Part shown: piece after piece, positions 1 through 6,240 of the stretch
Layout of the letters: each line of letters opens with the position of its first letter
Numbering within the stretch: position 1 is the first letter of the stretch
Origin: an uncultured Candidatus Pelagibacter sp.
GTDB taxonomy: Bacteria; Pseudomonadota; Alphaproteobacteria; Pelagibacterales; Pelagibacteraceae
Reading direction: 5' to 3'
Length of the DNA stretch: 6,287 bases
NCBI GenBank assembly: GCA_937897125.1
Contig: CALCPL010000090.1
Span: forward strand, 1-6,287
Program-made: the position numbers and the translations under genes
Notes under the pieces: model-generated
Databases searched by the model: none
Told to the model about the DNA's origin: nothing
Seen by the model: the letters and a program-made list of their open reading frames with translations, nothing else

Positions 1-127
1 CTTGAAATGCAAACCAGTCAACCATGTAAGAAAAAAAACTAAGTACAAATAATAACCCCCAAATCCACAGATAAATTCCTATCTTGTGTGTTGAAGTAGA
101 CTGTTCTTTGTTTTGTATCTCATCCAT
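1..127 (-). CDS. Cytochrome c oxidase subunit IV family protein (prokaryotic type), N-terminal part, cut by the left edge
   Basis: Reading leftwards from an ATG at 127-125, the frame stays open for 42 codons to the window edge, so the C-terminal part is missing. The product begins MDEIQNKEQS, has a short polar N-terminus of about 15 residues and then a membrane segment (about residues 17-35) containing YLWIWGLLFVLSFFSYM, followed by VDWFAF. This shape, a short polar head then a helix then an Asp-aromatic stretch, is typical of the small bacterial subunit IV proteins of about 100 residues with two or three helices. These are accessory subunits that stabilise the oxidase in the inner membrane. 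It starts 8 bp after the subunit III stop codon, and being last in a II-I-III-IV order supports the call. An overlapping ATG at 123 is in another frame and is not favoured. The family call rests on context and topology because most of the protein is outside the window. Confidence 0.72.
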   Translation of the reverse strand, partial: MDEIQNKEQSTSTHKIGIYLWIWGLLFVLSFFSYMVDWFAFQ

Positions 128-135
128 AGTTTATT

Positions 136-840
136 TTACCATAAGTAAAAAAAAGCAAATATAAATACCCATACCAAATCTACAAAATGCCAATAGAGAC
201 CTAAAATTTCTATTGCAACATAATCTGATTTCATAGTCGTAAAAAAACCCCTTTTGCCATTATCAAAATCACCTCTAAAAACTTTTCTTGCATAAATAAA
301 TAAAAATATCACACCAATCGATACATGTGTTCCATGAAAACCTGTGATCATAAAAAAGAAAGATCCAAATTGTTTAGCTCCAAATGGATTTTCCCATGGT
401 CTAACACCTTCGTGTATTAATTTTGACCATTCGAATATCTGCATGCCGACAAAAGTAAGGCCACCTATGGCTGTAGCTAATATCAGCCAGCCACACATTT
501 TTCTATTTTTTTCATATCCATATTTAACTGCAAGTGCCATGGTTCCACTGCTTGTGATTAAAACAAATGTCATAATTGCAATTAATAACAATGGAACAGG
601 TACGCCATTGACATGTAATGAAAATACCTCACTTGTATTTGGCCAATCCACCACAGTAGAAGTTCTTCCTTTCATGTATGAAATTAAAAAACAGCTAAAT
701 ATAAAAGTATCACTTAATAAAAAAATCCACATCATAACTTTACCCCACTGAACACCTTTAAACGCAGTTTGATCTGATCCCATATCATGGGACATTCCCT
801 TAAAACCTCCAGGTAAATTGTTTAATGAATTATCTGACAT
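136..840 (-). CDS. coxC: Cytochrome c oxidase subunit III (heme-copper oxidase subunit III family)
   Basis: A 234-residue integral membrane protein, the third subunit of an aa3-type oxidase. It carries no redox centre; in known oxidases this subunit supports proton uptake and the lifetime of subunit I. Family marks are the helix with FHGTHV (residues 168-173) and the C-terminal YWHFVDLVW (216-224) ending in FFYLW. Five membrane segments can be seen, at about residues 34-55, 82-105, 116-137, 157-183 and 210-233. An approximately 30-residue polar N-terminus precedes the first. Where mitochondrial-type subunit III has a conserved Ser-Glu, this protein has Ser-Asp (residues 43-44, LLSDTF), a conservative change common in shorter bacterial subunit III proteins. 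It lacks the HHALEEGD segment seen in the other coxC in this window, so the two are not recent duplicates. The ATG start follows the coxA stop by 9 bp. No clear Shine-Dalgarno is present, so translational coupling is likely. Confidence 0.93.
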   Translation of the reverse strand: MSDNSLNNLPGGFKGMSHDMGSDQTAFKGVQWGKVMMWIFLLSDTFIFSCFLISYMKGRTSTVVDWPNTSEVFSLHVNGVPVPLLLIAIMTFVLITSSGTMALAVKYGYEKNRKMCGWLILATAIGGLTFVGMQIFEWSKLIHEGVRPWENPFGAKQFGSFFFMITGFHGTHVSIGVIFLFIYARKVFRGDFDNGKRGFFTTMKSDYVAIEILGLYWHFVDLVWVFIFAFFYLW

Positions 841-849
841 ATAAATTGA

Positions 850-2688
850 TTATGTTTTTTCAACCTCCGCACTTATAACTTCACTTGGTGGGGTTGTTTG
901 AGTTATATAATCTTCTTTTGCTCCTGGTACATTAAAGTCATAAGGCCATCTATGAATAACTGGTAATTTTTCTCCCCAATTACCATGCGCTGGAGGCACT
1001 TCTGGAGTTAACCACTCTAAAGAATTTGCTTTCCAAGGATTTTTTCCAGCTGGCTTTCCAATACTCAAACTTGATACTATATTGTAAATAAATATAAGCT
1101 GTGAGAAGCCAACAATTAGAGCGGCAACAGTTATAAATTCATTCATTCCTACAGCAGAGGCTACATAAGGGCTATCATACATTTCAAAATACCTTCGTGG
1201 CACCCCAATGAAACCTAGATAGTGCATGGGAAAATAAATAGAATAAGCTCCTAAAAAAGTAAACCAAAAATGCCACTTACCTAATTTTTCACTTAACATT
1301 CTTCCTGTAACTAAGGGAAACCAATGATAAACAGCTCCCATAATTACCATAAGCGGGGCAATTCCCATCACCATATGAAAATGGGCTATTACAAAATACG
1401 TGTCAGATAATGGAATATCTACAGCAACGTTGCCTAAAAAAATTCCAGTAATTCCCCCATTTACAAAGGTCACAATAAAACCTAAGCAAAAAAGCATTAC
1501 AGTATTCATTCTTATGTTGGCTCTAAATAGTGTGATTATCCAGTTATAAACTTTCAATGCAGTTGGTACTGCAATGATAAGAGTAGTTGTTGCAAAGAAA
1601 AACCCAAACCAAGGATTCATTCCACTAACATACATATGGTGGGCCCAAACAAAGAAACTTAAAGCACCAATACCGACGATAGCCCAAACCATCATTCGAT
1701 ATCCAAATATATTTTTTCTAGCATGAACTGATATTAAGTCTGAAACTATTCCAAAAGCAGGAAGAGCTACGATATAAACTTCAGGGTGTCCAAAAAACCA
1801 AAATAAATGCTGGAAAAGAACTGGGCTTCCACCACCATAACTTAGTACTTCTCCTGCTTGAAGAATTGTTGGCATAAAGAAACTAGTTCCAAGCATCTTG
1901 TCTAAAGTCATCATAATGCAGCTAACCAATAAAGCTGGAAAAGCTAACATTGCCAAAGCAGTTGCTGTAAAAATTCCCCAAATAGTCAATGGCATTCTCA
2001 TCAAAGTCATGCCTCTAGTACGTGCTTGTAAAATAGTAATTATGTAATTTAATCCACCCATAGTAAATCCAATTACAAATAAAGATAAAGAAACAAGCAT
2101 CAAAATAATTCCCATATTTGATCCTGGGGTACCTGGTAAAATTGCTTGAGGTGGATAAAGTGTCCAGCCCGCTCCAGTTGGTCCACCCGGAACAAAGAAG
2201 CTAGCCATGAGAACACAAACTGCAATAAAGAACATCCAGAAACTGACCATGTTTACATATGGGAAAACCATATCTCTTGCACCAACCATTAAAGGAATTA
2301 AATAATTCCCAAAACCTCCTAAAAATAATGCGGTTAAAAAATAAACCACCATTATCATTCCATGCATAGTTACAAATTGATAATAGTGTTCGGCAGTAAT
2401 GAATGGAACTAATTCTGGAAAACCTAATTGCAAACGCATTAGCCATGAAAGTACTAAACCAACAATTCCTGTGAATACTGCAGTAAGAAAATATTGTACT
2501 CCAATAACTTTTGCATCCTGACAAAAAATCCACTTCGTAATAAAGCTATGGCCGTGATATAAATCTTGCTCTGGAAGCTCTGCAGGTCTTACATAATCAA
2601 TATCTTTTGACGAACCAGAAGAGCCCAAAGTAGTTTCTGAAGACTGTGTTTTAATTGGTGTATTTTTTTGGTTATATTCGTCTGACAT
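850..2688 (-). CDS. coxA: Cytochrome c oxidase subunit I (aa3-type, A-family heme-copper oxidase)
   Basis: The 612-residue catalytic subunit, which reduces O2 to water and pumps protons across the inner membrane. By-eye placement against the Rhodobacter/Paracoccus enzymes gives low-spin heme a ligands H109 and H438, heme a3 ligand H436, CuB ligands H301, H350 and H351, and cross-linking tyrosine Y305 in GHPEVY (300-305). D-channel residues are D139, N128, N146 and E303; K-channel residues are S316, T376 and K379. E303 places it in the A1-type group. The C-terminal region has GVPRRY (495-500) and NPWKANSLEW (550-559), both typical of subunit I. The helix VIII region reads YVSGMNPWFG (353-362) rather than the usual mitochondrial-type wording, suggesting a divergent subfamily. 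The first 45 or so residues are polar and low in complexity. It is intact, lies 6 bp after coxB, and has only A-rich sequence before the ATG. Confidence 0.98.
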   Translation of the reverse strand: MSDEYNQKNTPIKTQSSETTLGSSGSSKDIDYVRPAELPEQDLYHGHSFITKWIFCQDAKVIGVQYFLTAVFTGIVGLVLSWLMRLQLGFPELVPFITAEHYYQFVTMHGMIMVVYFLTALFLGGFGNYLIPLMVGARDMVFPYVNMVSFWMFFIAVCVLMASFFVPGGPTGAGWTLYPPQAILPGTPGSNMGIILMLVSLSLFVIGFTMGGLNYIITILQARTRGMTLMRMPLTIWGIFTATALAMLAFPALLVSCIMMTLDKMLGTSFFMPTILQAGEVLSYGGGSPVLFQHLFWFFGHPEVYIVALPAFGIVSDLISVHARKNIFGYRMMVWAIVGIGALSFFVWAHHMYVSGMNPWFGFFFATTTLIIAVPTALKVYNWIITLFRANIRMNTVMLFCLGFIVTFVNGGITGIFLGNVAVDIPLSDTYFVIAHFHMVMGIAPLMVIMGAVYHWFPLVTGRMLSEKLGKWHFWFTFLGAYSIYFPMHYLGFIGVPRRYFEMYDSPYVASAVGMNEFITVAALIVGFSQLIFIYNIVSSLSIGKPAGKNPWKANSLEWLTPEVPPAHGNWGEKLPVIHRWPYDFNVPGAKEDYITQTTPPSEVISAEVEKT

Positions 2689-2694
2689 ATTTTT

Positions 2695-3537
2695 TTAATT
2701 ATTATTTTTTGCAACTATTGTTGATTTTAATTTGTCGTTATTTTGTTTTGCTATTAAATCTGAAAAAGTTTCTTGTTCTTTAATCCAGTTGTCATAATTG
2801 CCTTCACTTTGAACTATAACTTTTGCTCTCATAGCATAGTGACCTACCCCGCAGTATTCGGCACATAAAACCTCATACTCCCCTAGTTTATTTGGTTCAA
2901 ACCAATAATAAGTAATTATTCCAGGAATAGCATCCATCTTTGCTCTAAATTGAGGCACATAAAAATTATGTAAAACATCAAGTGATCTTAATAAAATTTT
3001 TACTGGCCTATTTGTTTTTAGATGAAGCACGTCGTCTTGAATTAAAATGTCATCTTTTCCATTTGGATCATCCAAATTTATTCCAAAAGGATTGTCATCA
3101 CTAATTTTTGCTACATGAGCAGTGCCTAATATTCCATCTTCACCAGGTAATCTATATTGCCATCCCCATTGCCACGCATTCACCTCGACATGCAATGCAT
3201 TTTTAGGAGTATTAATATAATTATTATAAACAATTAGACCCGGTGCTAGAAGAGCAATAACTCCAACGGTAGTTGCAATAGTTAATATTTTTTCTAATTT
3301 ATGATCTTCTGGTTTGTATTCAACTTTTCTGCCTTCTTCATAGGAAAATTTTAGTATGCAATAAACCATGAACAAACAAACTAAAATAAATACACCGCCA
3401 CCAATCCAGAAAGTTAAATTAATTGTATCATCCATTGCCCCCCAGTTTGAGGCTATGTCTGTCCACCACCATGGAGTATATATATGGAACAGAACTGAAC
3501 CAACAATTACCCCTAAAAATATAATTCCCGGGTGCAT
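2695..3537 (-). CDS. coxB: Cytochrome c oxidase subunit II with CuA site
   Basis: A 280-residue subunit that takes electrons from cytochrome c at its periplasmic CuA centre and passes them to heme a in subunit I. The CuA ligand set is complete: H190 (DVLHNFYVP), C225, E227, C229, H233 and M236 in CAEYCGVGHYAM (225-236). The aromatic AWQWGWQY (121-128) that guides electron entry is present. Hydrophobic segments lie at about residues 4-20, 41-63 and 85-104. The last two are the usual hairpin; the first is an extra N-terminal helix or uncleaved signal, beginning MHPGIIFLGV and followed by TPWWWTDIASNWG. The protein ends about 45 residues after the CuA motif with no CxxCH, so it is not a caa3-type fusion to cytochrome c. 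It is the first gene of the II-I-III-IV operon and the only one with a purine-rich ribosome binding site. Confidence 0.97.
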   Translation of the reverse strand: MHPGIIFLGVIVGSVLFHIYTPWWWTDIASNWGAMDDTINLTFWIGGGVFILVCLFMVYCILKFSYEEGRKVEYKPEDHKLEKILTIATTVGVIALLAPGLIVYNNYINTPKNALHVEVNAWQWGWQYRLPGEDGILGTAHVAKISDDNPFGINLDDPNGKDDILIQDDVLHLKTNRPVKILLRSLDVLHNFYVPQFRAKMDAIPGIITYYWFEPNKLGEYEVLCAEYCGVGHYAMRAKVIVQSEGNYDNWIKEQETFSDLIAKQNNDKLKSTIVAKNNN

Positions 3538-3640
3538 ATTTGTCTCTCTCTCTTAGATAACAGTAATTGAAATAAATTTCCGAATCCATAGAAAAATATA
3601 TTAATAAATGAGTAAATAAGGCTTTATAGTGAATTAAATT
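3538..3640. promoter_or_regulatory. Divergent intergenic region with possible promoters for coxB (minus) and the small membrane protein gene (plus)
   Basis: These 103 bp separate two divergently read genes and must hold the promoter of the coxB operon unless it lies inside the next gene. A possible minus-strand promoter is TTTACC (3652-3647) and TATAAA (3628-3623), 18 bp apart. A possible plus-strand promoter is TTAATA (3601-3606) and TATAGT (3625-3630), 18 bp apart, which would leave almost no leader before the ATG at 3641. An alternative on the plus strand is TTGAAA (3567-3572) with TAGAAA (3589-3594). Such matches arise easily by chance in sequence this AT-rich, so only the region is supported, not the exact boxes. 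No operator palindrome was recognised. Confidence 0.35.
3543..3554 (-). promoter_or_regulatory. Ribosome binding site of coxB
   Basis: On the minus strand AAGAGAGAGAGA ends 5 nt before the coxB ATG. It is a purine-rich, GA-repeat Shine-Dalgarno-like tract. It supports the ATG at 3537 as the start and stands out because the other complete genes here have A/T-rich leaders with no such tract. The dinucleotide repeat could be length-variable, but nothing in a single sequence shows that. Confidence 0.6.
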
Positions 3641-3832
3641 ATGTTTGGTAAATTTAGTCTCTTTGTAGTTGTGCTGGTTTTAGTTTTTTGCTTTTATTTT
3701 GTAATTTCTCTGGGGGCAGGAGTTTTTTCAAAAAAAGAAAAGAAACCAGAAATACAAAAATATTTAAAATCTGTTAATATTTTATTAATTTTTATAATTG
3801 TTGTTGGGGCTATTTTAACGTTGTTTCTTTAA
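3641..3832 (+). CDS. Small two-helix membrane protein of unknown function in an oxidase cluster
   Basis: A 63-residue protein with two clear hydrophobic segments, about residues 5-29 and 46-63, joined by a lysine-rich loop (KKEKKPEIQKYLK, 31-43) that would lie in the cytoplasm by the positive-inside rule. The C-terminus ends inside or just after the second helix. I do not recognise it firmly. Its size, topology and place beside oxidase genes resemble the small twin-transmembrane proteins (DUF2909-like) found next to cox and surf1 genes in gammaproteobacteria, but no diagnostic motif is shared that I can point to. The ATG start has no Shine-Dalgarno. The stop lies 5 bp from the stop of the convergent gene on the minus strand, so the packing leaves no room for another gene. 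Coding is supported by the ordered membrane topology and the tight fit between neighbours, rather than by homology. Confidence 0.68.
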   Translation: MFGKFSLFVVVLVLVFCFYFVISLGAGVFSKKEKKPEIQKYLKSVNILLIFIIVVGAILTLFL

Positions 3833-3837
3833 AGCAT

Positions 3838-4518
3838 TTAACCAAGTAGTGCTCGACACCAAGCAATAACTGTATCATTAAAAACATACATAATTAAAAA
3901 AAATACACACCAAACAATTAATAAAAAAGCCCAATAAAGAGATAGTGCATCTATACTTTTTTGTTCTTTTATAATTTCTTCTTTTTTAAGTTTATTAACT
4001 TTGGAAAAAACTTTCCCCCAAAAAAATAATCCTCCTAAAAGATGTAAACCATGAAGTGCAGTAAAAATATAAAACGATGAAAAATAATTATTTGTAGAAA
4101 CATAGTTTCCATTTTTCATTAATTGAAACCAAAAAAAGATCTGCCCAAATAAAAAAACATAACTTAAAAAGCCAACTATAAGTAAATTTCTTTTAATTTT
4201 TTCAAAATTATTGATTTTTAAATCATTTGTGATTTTATTAAAAAAATACGCAACATATAATAAAACTAAAGTATTTAACCATAATAAATTAGGTTTCAAT
4301 AGATACTCTGTATCTTGAGTCACTGGAATGCTATAAAGGTATCCTGTAACAACTAAAGTAAATAATACAGTACTTACACCAAAGATAACAATAACGGCTG
4401 ATGTCTGCAACGATATATCAAAAGTTTTACCTTGATGATGGTTATCACTTTCCATCTGTTCTTTTTCCCAAGGCTTATCAGACAATGTTCCAAAAAGTTT
4501 TTTAATAAATTTAGACAT
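3838..4518 (-). CDS. Divergent second subunit III-like protein of heme-copper oxidases
   Basis: A 226-residue membrane protein with an N-terminal polar region containing SDKPWEKEQ (13-20), then about five membrane segments near 40-62, 77-93, 110-132, 147-168 and 192-213. It keeps the family's HGLHLLGG helix (156-163) and a C-terminal YWAFLLIVW (195-203), which lines up with YWHFVDVVW of ordinary subunit III. The His and Asp of that motif are replaced by Ala and Leu, and there is no Ser-Glu or Ser-Asp in the first helix. Subunit III paralogs with a similar xKPWE start accompany this kind of coxBAC operon in other proteobacteria, to my recollection. The likely role is therefore an extra accessory subunit or assembly partner of the left-hand oxidase. 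It is transcribed separately, divergently from the SCO gene, and faces the small membrane protein gene tail to tail. Membership of the family is likely; its function is inferred. Confidence 0.8.
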   Translation of the reverse strand: MSKFIKKLFGTLSDKPWEKEQMESDNHHQGKTFDISLQTSAVIVIFGVSTVLFTLVVTGYLYSIPVTQDTEYLLKPNLLWLNTLVLLYVAYFFNKITNDLKINNFEKIKRNLLIVGFLSYVFLFGQIFFWFQLMKNGNYVSTNNYFSSFYIFTALHGLHLLGGLFFWGKVFSKVNKLKKEEIIKEQKSIDALSLYWAFLLIVWCVFFLIMYVFNDTVIAWCRALLG

Positions 4519-4551
4519 AATTATAATATATAATATATTAATTCATAAAAT
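4519..4551. promoter_or_regulatory. Very short A/T-only divergent promoter region between the subunit III-like gene and the SCO gene
   Basis: The 33 bp between two divergent ATG codons contain a single C (4544) and no G. On the plus strand there are two TATAAT matches (4522-4527 and 4529-4534), so a -10 box for the SCO gene is plausible, with a leader of about 10-20 nt. The -35 box would fall inside the first codons of the neighbouring gene. The block 4521-4542 is nearly symmetrical, so the minus strand has similar -10-like sequences. No Shine-Dalgarno is visible on either side. In DNA this AT-rich the boxes are weak evidence, but both genes need a promoter here or within the neighbour. Confidence 0.4.
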
Positions 4552-5139
4552 ATGAAATTAAAGACCTCAATAACTATACTGGGTGGCTGTTTGTTAATTT
4601 TTTTATTTATTATGTTGCCTATTGTATTATCGATACAAGAAAAGAAAGAAGATATTGTAGCCTCATATACTGGATCTGCATTTACTTTAATAGATGTAAA
4701 TAATGAGCCCATAACAGAAAAATCTTTTCAAGGACCGTTAACTGCAATTTTTTTTGGTTTTACAAATTGTCCTGATATATGTCCAATGACACTATCTAAT
4801 CTAGATCAGGTTATCGAAAAATTAGATGATAGTGAGAAAAAAAATTTGAAAGTTTTTTTTGTAAGTATTGATCCTGAAAGAGACAATCCTCAAATAATTA
4901 AGGATTACTTGAATTCATTTAAAAGTAAGATCTATGGAATAACTGGAGATCCACAAAAAGTATTTTTGCTTTCAAAATCATGGGGTGTTTTAAGTGAAAA
5001 AATCTTTAATGAAGACGGTGGTTATTTAATCAATCATAGTTCTTCAATACTTTTATTAGATAAAGGAAAGTATATTGATCGAATTAGTCATCATGAAAAT
5101 TTGGAAGATATTTTTAAAATAATTAAGAGTTATTTGTAA
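4552..5139 (+). CDS. sco: SCO1/SenC family copper chaperone for cytochrome c oxidase
   Basis: A 195-residue, membrane-anchored thioredoxin-fold protein. Family members bind copper and deliver it to, or reduce the cysteines of, the CuA site of subunit II. An N-terminal anchor spans about residues 7-27, followed by a periplasmic domain. The copper ligands are all present: C73 and C77 in TNCPDICP (71-78) and H162 in LINHSSSILLLD (159-170). Other family marks are FFGFTNCPDICP (67-78) and SIDPERD (105-111). Length is usual for the bacterial family. The ATG at 4552 is the natural start because it gives a short basic head, MKLK, before the anchor. The gene is on the strand opposite to all the oxidase structural genes and converges with surf1 across 14 bp. 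The CuA-bearing coxB 1 kb away is an obvious client, although the neighbouring classical oxidase may share it. Confidence 0.95.
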   Translation: MKLKTSITILGGCLLIFLFIMLPIVLSIQEKKEDIVASYTGSAFTLIDVNNEPITEKSFQGPLTAIFFGFTNCPDICPMTLSNLDQVIEKLDDSEKKNLKVFFVSIDPERDNPQIIKDYLNSFKSKIYGITGDPQKVFLLSKSWGVLSEKIFNEDGGYLINHSSSILLLDKGKYIDRISHHENLEDIFKIIKSYL

Positions 5140-5153
5140 GCTTGTAAAAATTA

Positions 5154-5804
5154 TTATGTATTTTTCCTCACATATAAATAAAATAAAAAAATTGACAGTG
5201 CTAAAGAAAACCAAGTAATAGCATACTTTTTGTGACTATTTGAAATATTTACAGTAATAATTTTTGGTTTTGGTAATTCTAAATTATTATTTAAGTAAAT
5301 TACAAATGGTGAAAATTTTTTATTTGTATATTGAAAAATATCATCCCTATCTAAAGTAAACCAGTAATTATCGTTAATATCATTAACAGGCTTAAACCTG
5401 TTAGCCTTAGATTGTTTTCTTAACGTTCCTAAAATATTTTTATGATCAAAAATATCAATTTCTTTAGTATTTTTTTTATCAAAAGGTATCCATCCTCTAT
5501 TTAATAAAAAGTTTTTATTATTAATTATAATTGGATTAACAACATTAAATCCTGGTGCACCTTTTTCGTTTAAACTATACAAATAAATTTGTTTATCAAA
5601 ATCTATAACCCCTGAAGTTTTGATTTTTAGATAGTCCTCAGGAACATTGGTCATTAAATCAACAGGTTCTTTCTTCAAAGAAACATCAATTTTATTTAAT
5701 AATTCATTTTTCCAATCTAATCTTACTAGTTGCCAGCTACCTAATGCTATAAATATAGATATAAAAAAGAATACAAAAATTGAAAATAAAAGTTTATTTC
5801 TCAA
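5154..5804 (-). CDS. surf1: SURF1 family cytochrome c oxidase assembly protein
   Basis: A 216-residue inner-membrane protein whose family assists heme a insertion or early assembly of subunit I. It has the usual two-anchor layout: helices at about 5-22 and 195-212 with a periplasmic domain between. Signature stretches in order are GSWQLVRLDWK (22-32), PGFNVVNP (84-91), LLNRGWIPFD (100-109), YWFTLD (147-152) and YAITWFSLAL (194-203). The start is a TTG at 5804. Upstream in frame there are only two codons (TTA, ACC) before a TAG stop, and there is no ATG or GTG ahead of the conserved GSWQ region, so TTG is effectively forced unless a base is wrong. The gene begins 9 bp after the coxC stop, with no clear Shine-Dalgarno, so it probably depends on coupling with coxC. 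The coxC-surf1 order is common in alphaproteobacteria. Confidence 0.94.
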   Translation of the reverse strand: MRNKLLFSIFVFFFISIFIALGSWQLVRLDWKNELLNKIDVSLKKEPVDLMTNVPEDYLKIKTSGVIDFDKQIYLYSLNEKGAPGFNVVNPIIINNKNFLLNRGWIPFDKKNTKEIDIFDHKNILGTLRKQSKANRFKPVNDINDNYWFTLDRDDIFQYTNKKFSPFVIYLNNNLELPKPKIITVNISNSHKKYAITWFSLALSIFLFYLYVRKNT

Positions 5805-5813
5805 GGTTAACTA

Positions 5814-6240
5814 TTAACTTCCCCAAATATAGATTGAAGCAAATAGGAATAACCATACTACATCAACAAAATGCCAGTACCACGCAGCAGCCTCAAAGCC
5901 GAAAAACTCACCTTTTTTATAATGACCAGTCTTGCCTCTCCACCAACATACAGCTAAAAATATAGTTCCTACGACGACGTGAAACCCATGAAAACCTGTT
6001 GCCATATAAAACACAGCACCATATATATTTCCTGAAAAATCAAAACTTGCATGATGGTATTCATAAATCTGCAATAAAGAAAAGCTAAAACCTAAAACAA
6101 CTGTCATTGCCAAACCTTGCACAAAACTTTCTCTATCACCTTCTTCTAAGGCATGATGCGCCCAGGTAACTGTAGTTCCTGATAATAGTAGAATTAATGT
6201 ATTTATCAATGGAATATCCCAAGGATCAAATGTTATAATA
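5814..6240 (-). CDS. coxC: Cytochrome c oxidase subunit III, classical alphaproteobacterial/mitochondrial type, C-terminal half (5' end missing)
   Basis: The genuine sequence encodes the last 141 residues of subunit III, from [15 protein letters not shown] to the C-terminal IYIWGS. The family usually has about 260-295 residues, so roughly the first half is missing because the contig ends at 6240. Marks in order are [51 protein letters not shown] and [16 protein letters not shown]. The protein is close to the mitochondrial-style subunit III and clearly different from the subunit III at 136-840. The open frame continues past 6240 to a GTG at 6269, but those codons are sequencing adapter and read MGSEMCIRD plus one junction serine; they are not part of the protein. 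The gene is followed directly by surf1, so it is probably the end of a second cox operon that lies to the right, outside the window. Confidence 0.95.

Noticed and set aside
344..751. 135-codon open frame on the plus strand inside the left coxC
   Set aside because: It is fully antisense to a well-supported subunit III gene, and its product shows no domain or ordered composition; it is a chance frame.
2201..2533. 110-codon minus-strand frame inside coxA
   Set aside because: It overlaps coxA in another frame on the same strand. CoxA motifs, including the heme a ligand H109, run through the region, so this is a shadow.
2695..3537. caa3-type oxidase (subunit II fused to cytochrome c)
   Set aside because: No CxxCH heme c motif exists anywhere in the coxB product, and it ends about 45 residues after the CuA site.
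3368..3556. 62-codon plus-strand frame opposite the start of coxB
   Set aside because: It is antisense to the conserved N-terminal part of coxB and its ribosome binding site, with no recognisable features.
4521..4712. 63-codon minus-strand frame opposite the start of the SCO gene
   Set aside because: It is antisense to the membrane anchor and early domain of SCO and would overlap the divergent promoter spacer; no supporting features.
5130..5160. Possible bidirectional terminator between sco and surf1
   Set aside because: There is an AAGCTT palindrome and T/A-rich sequence, but no stem longer than a few pairs could be drawn; the 14 bp gap does not support a terminator call.
5780..5965. 61-codon plus-strand frame across the surf1/coxC junction
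   Set aside because: It is antisense to two strongly supported genes and has a low-complexity product.
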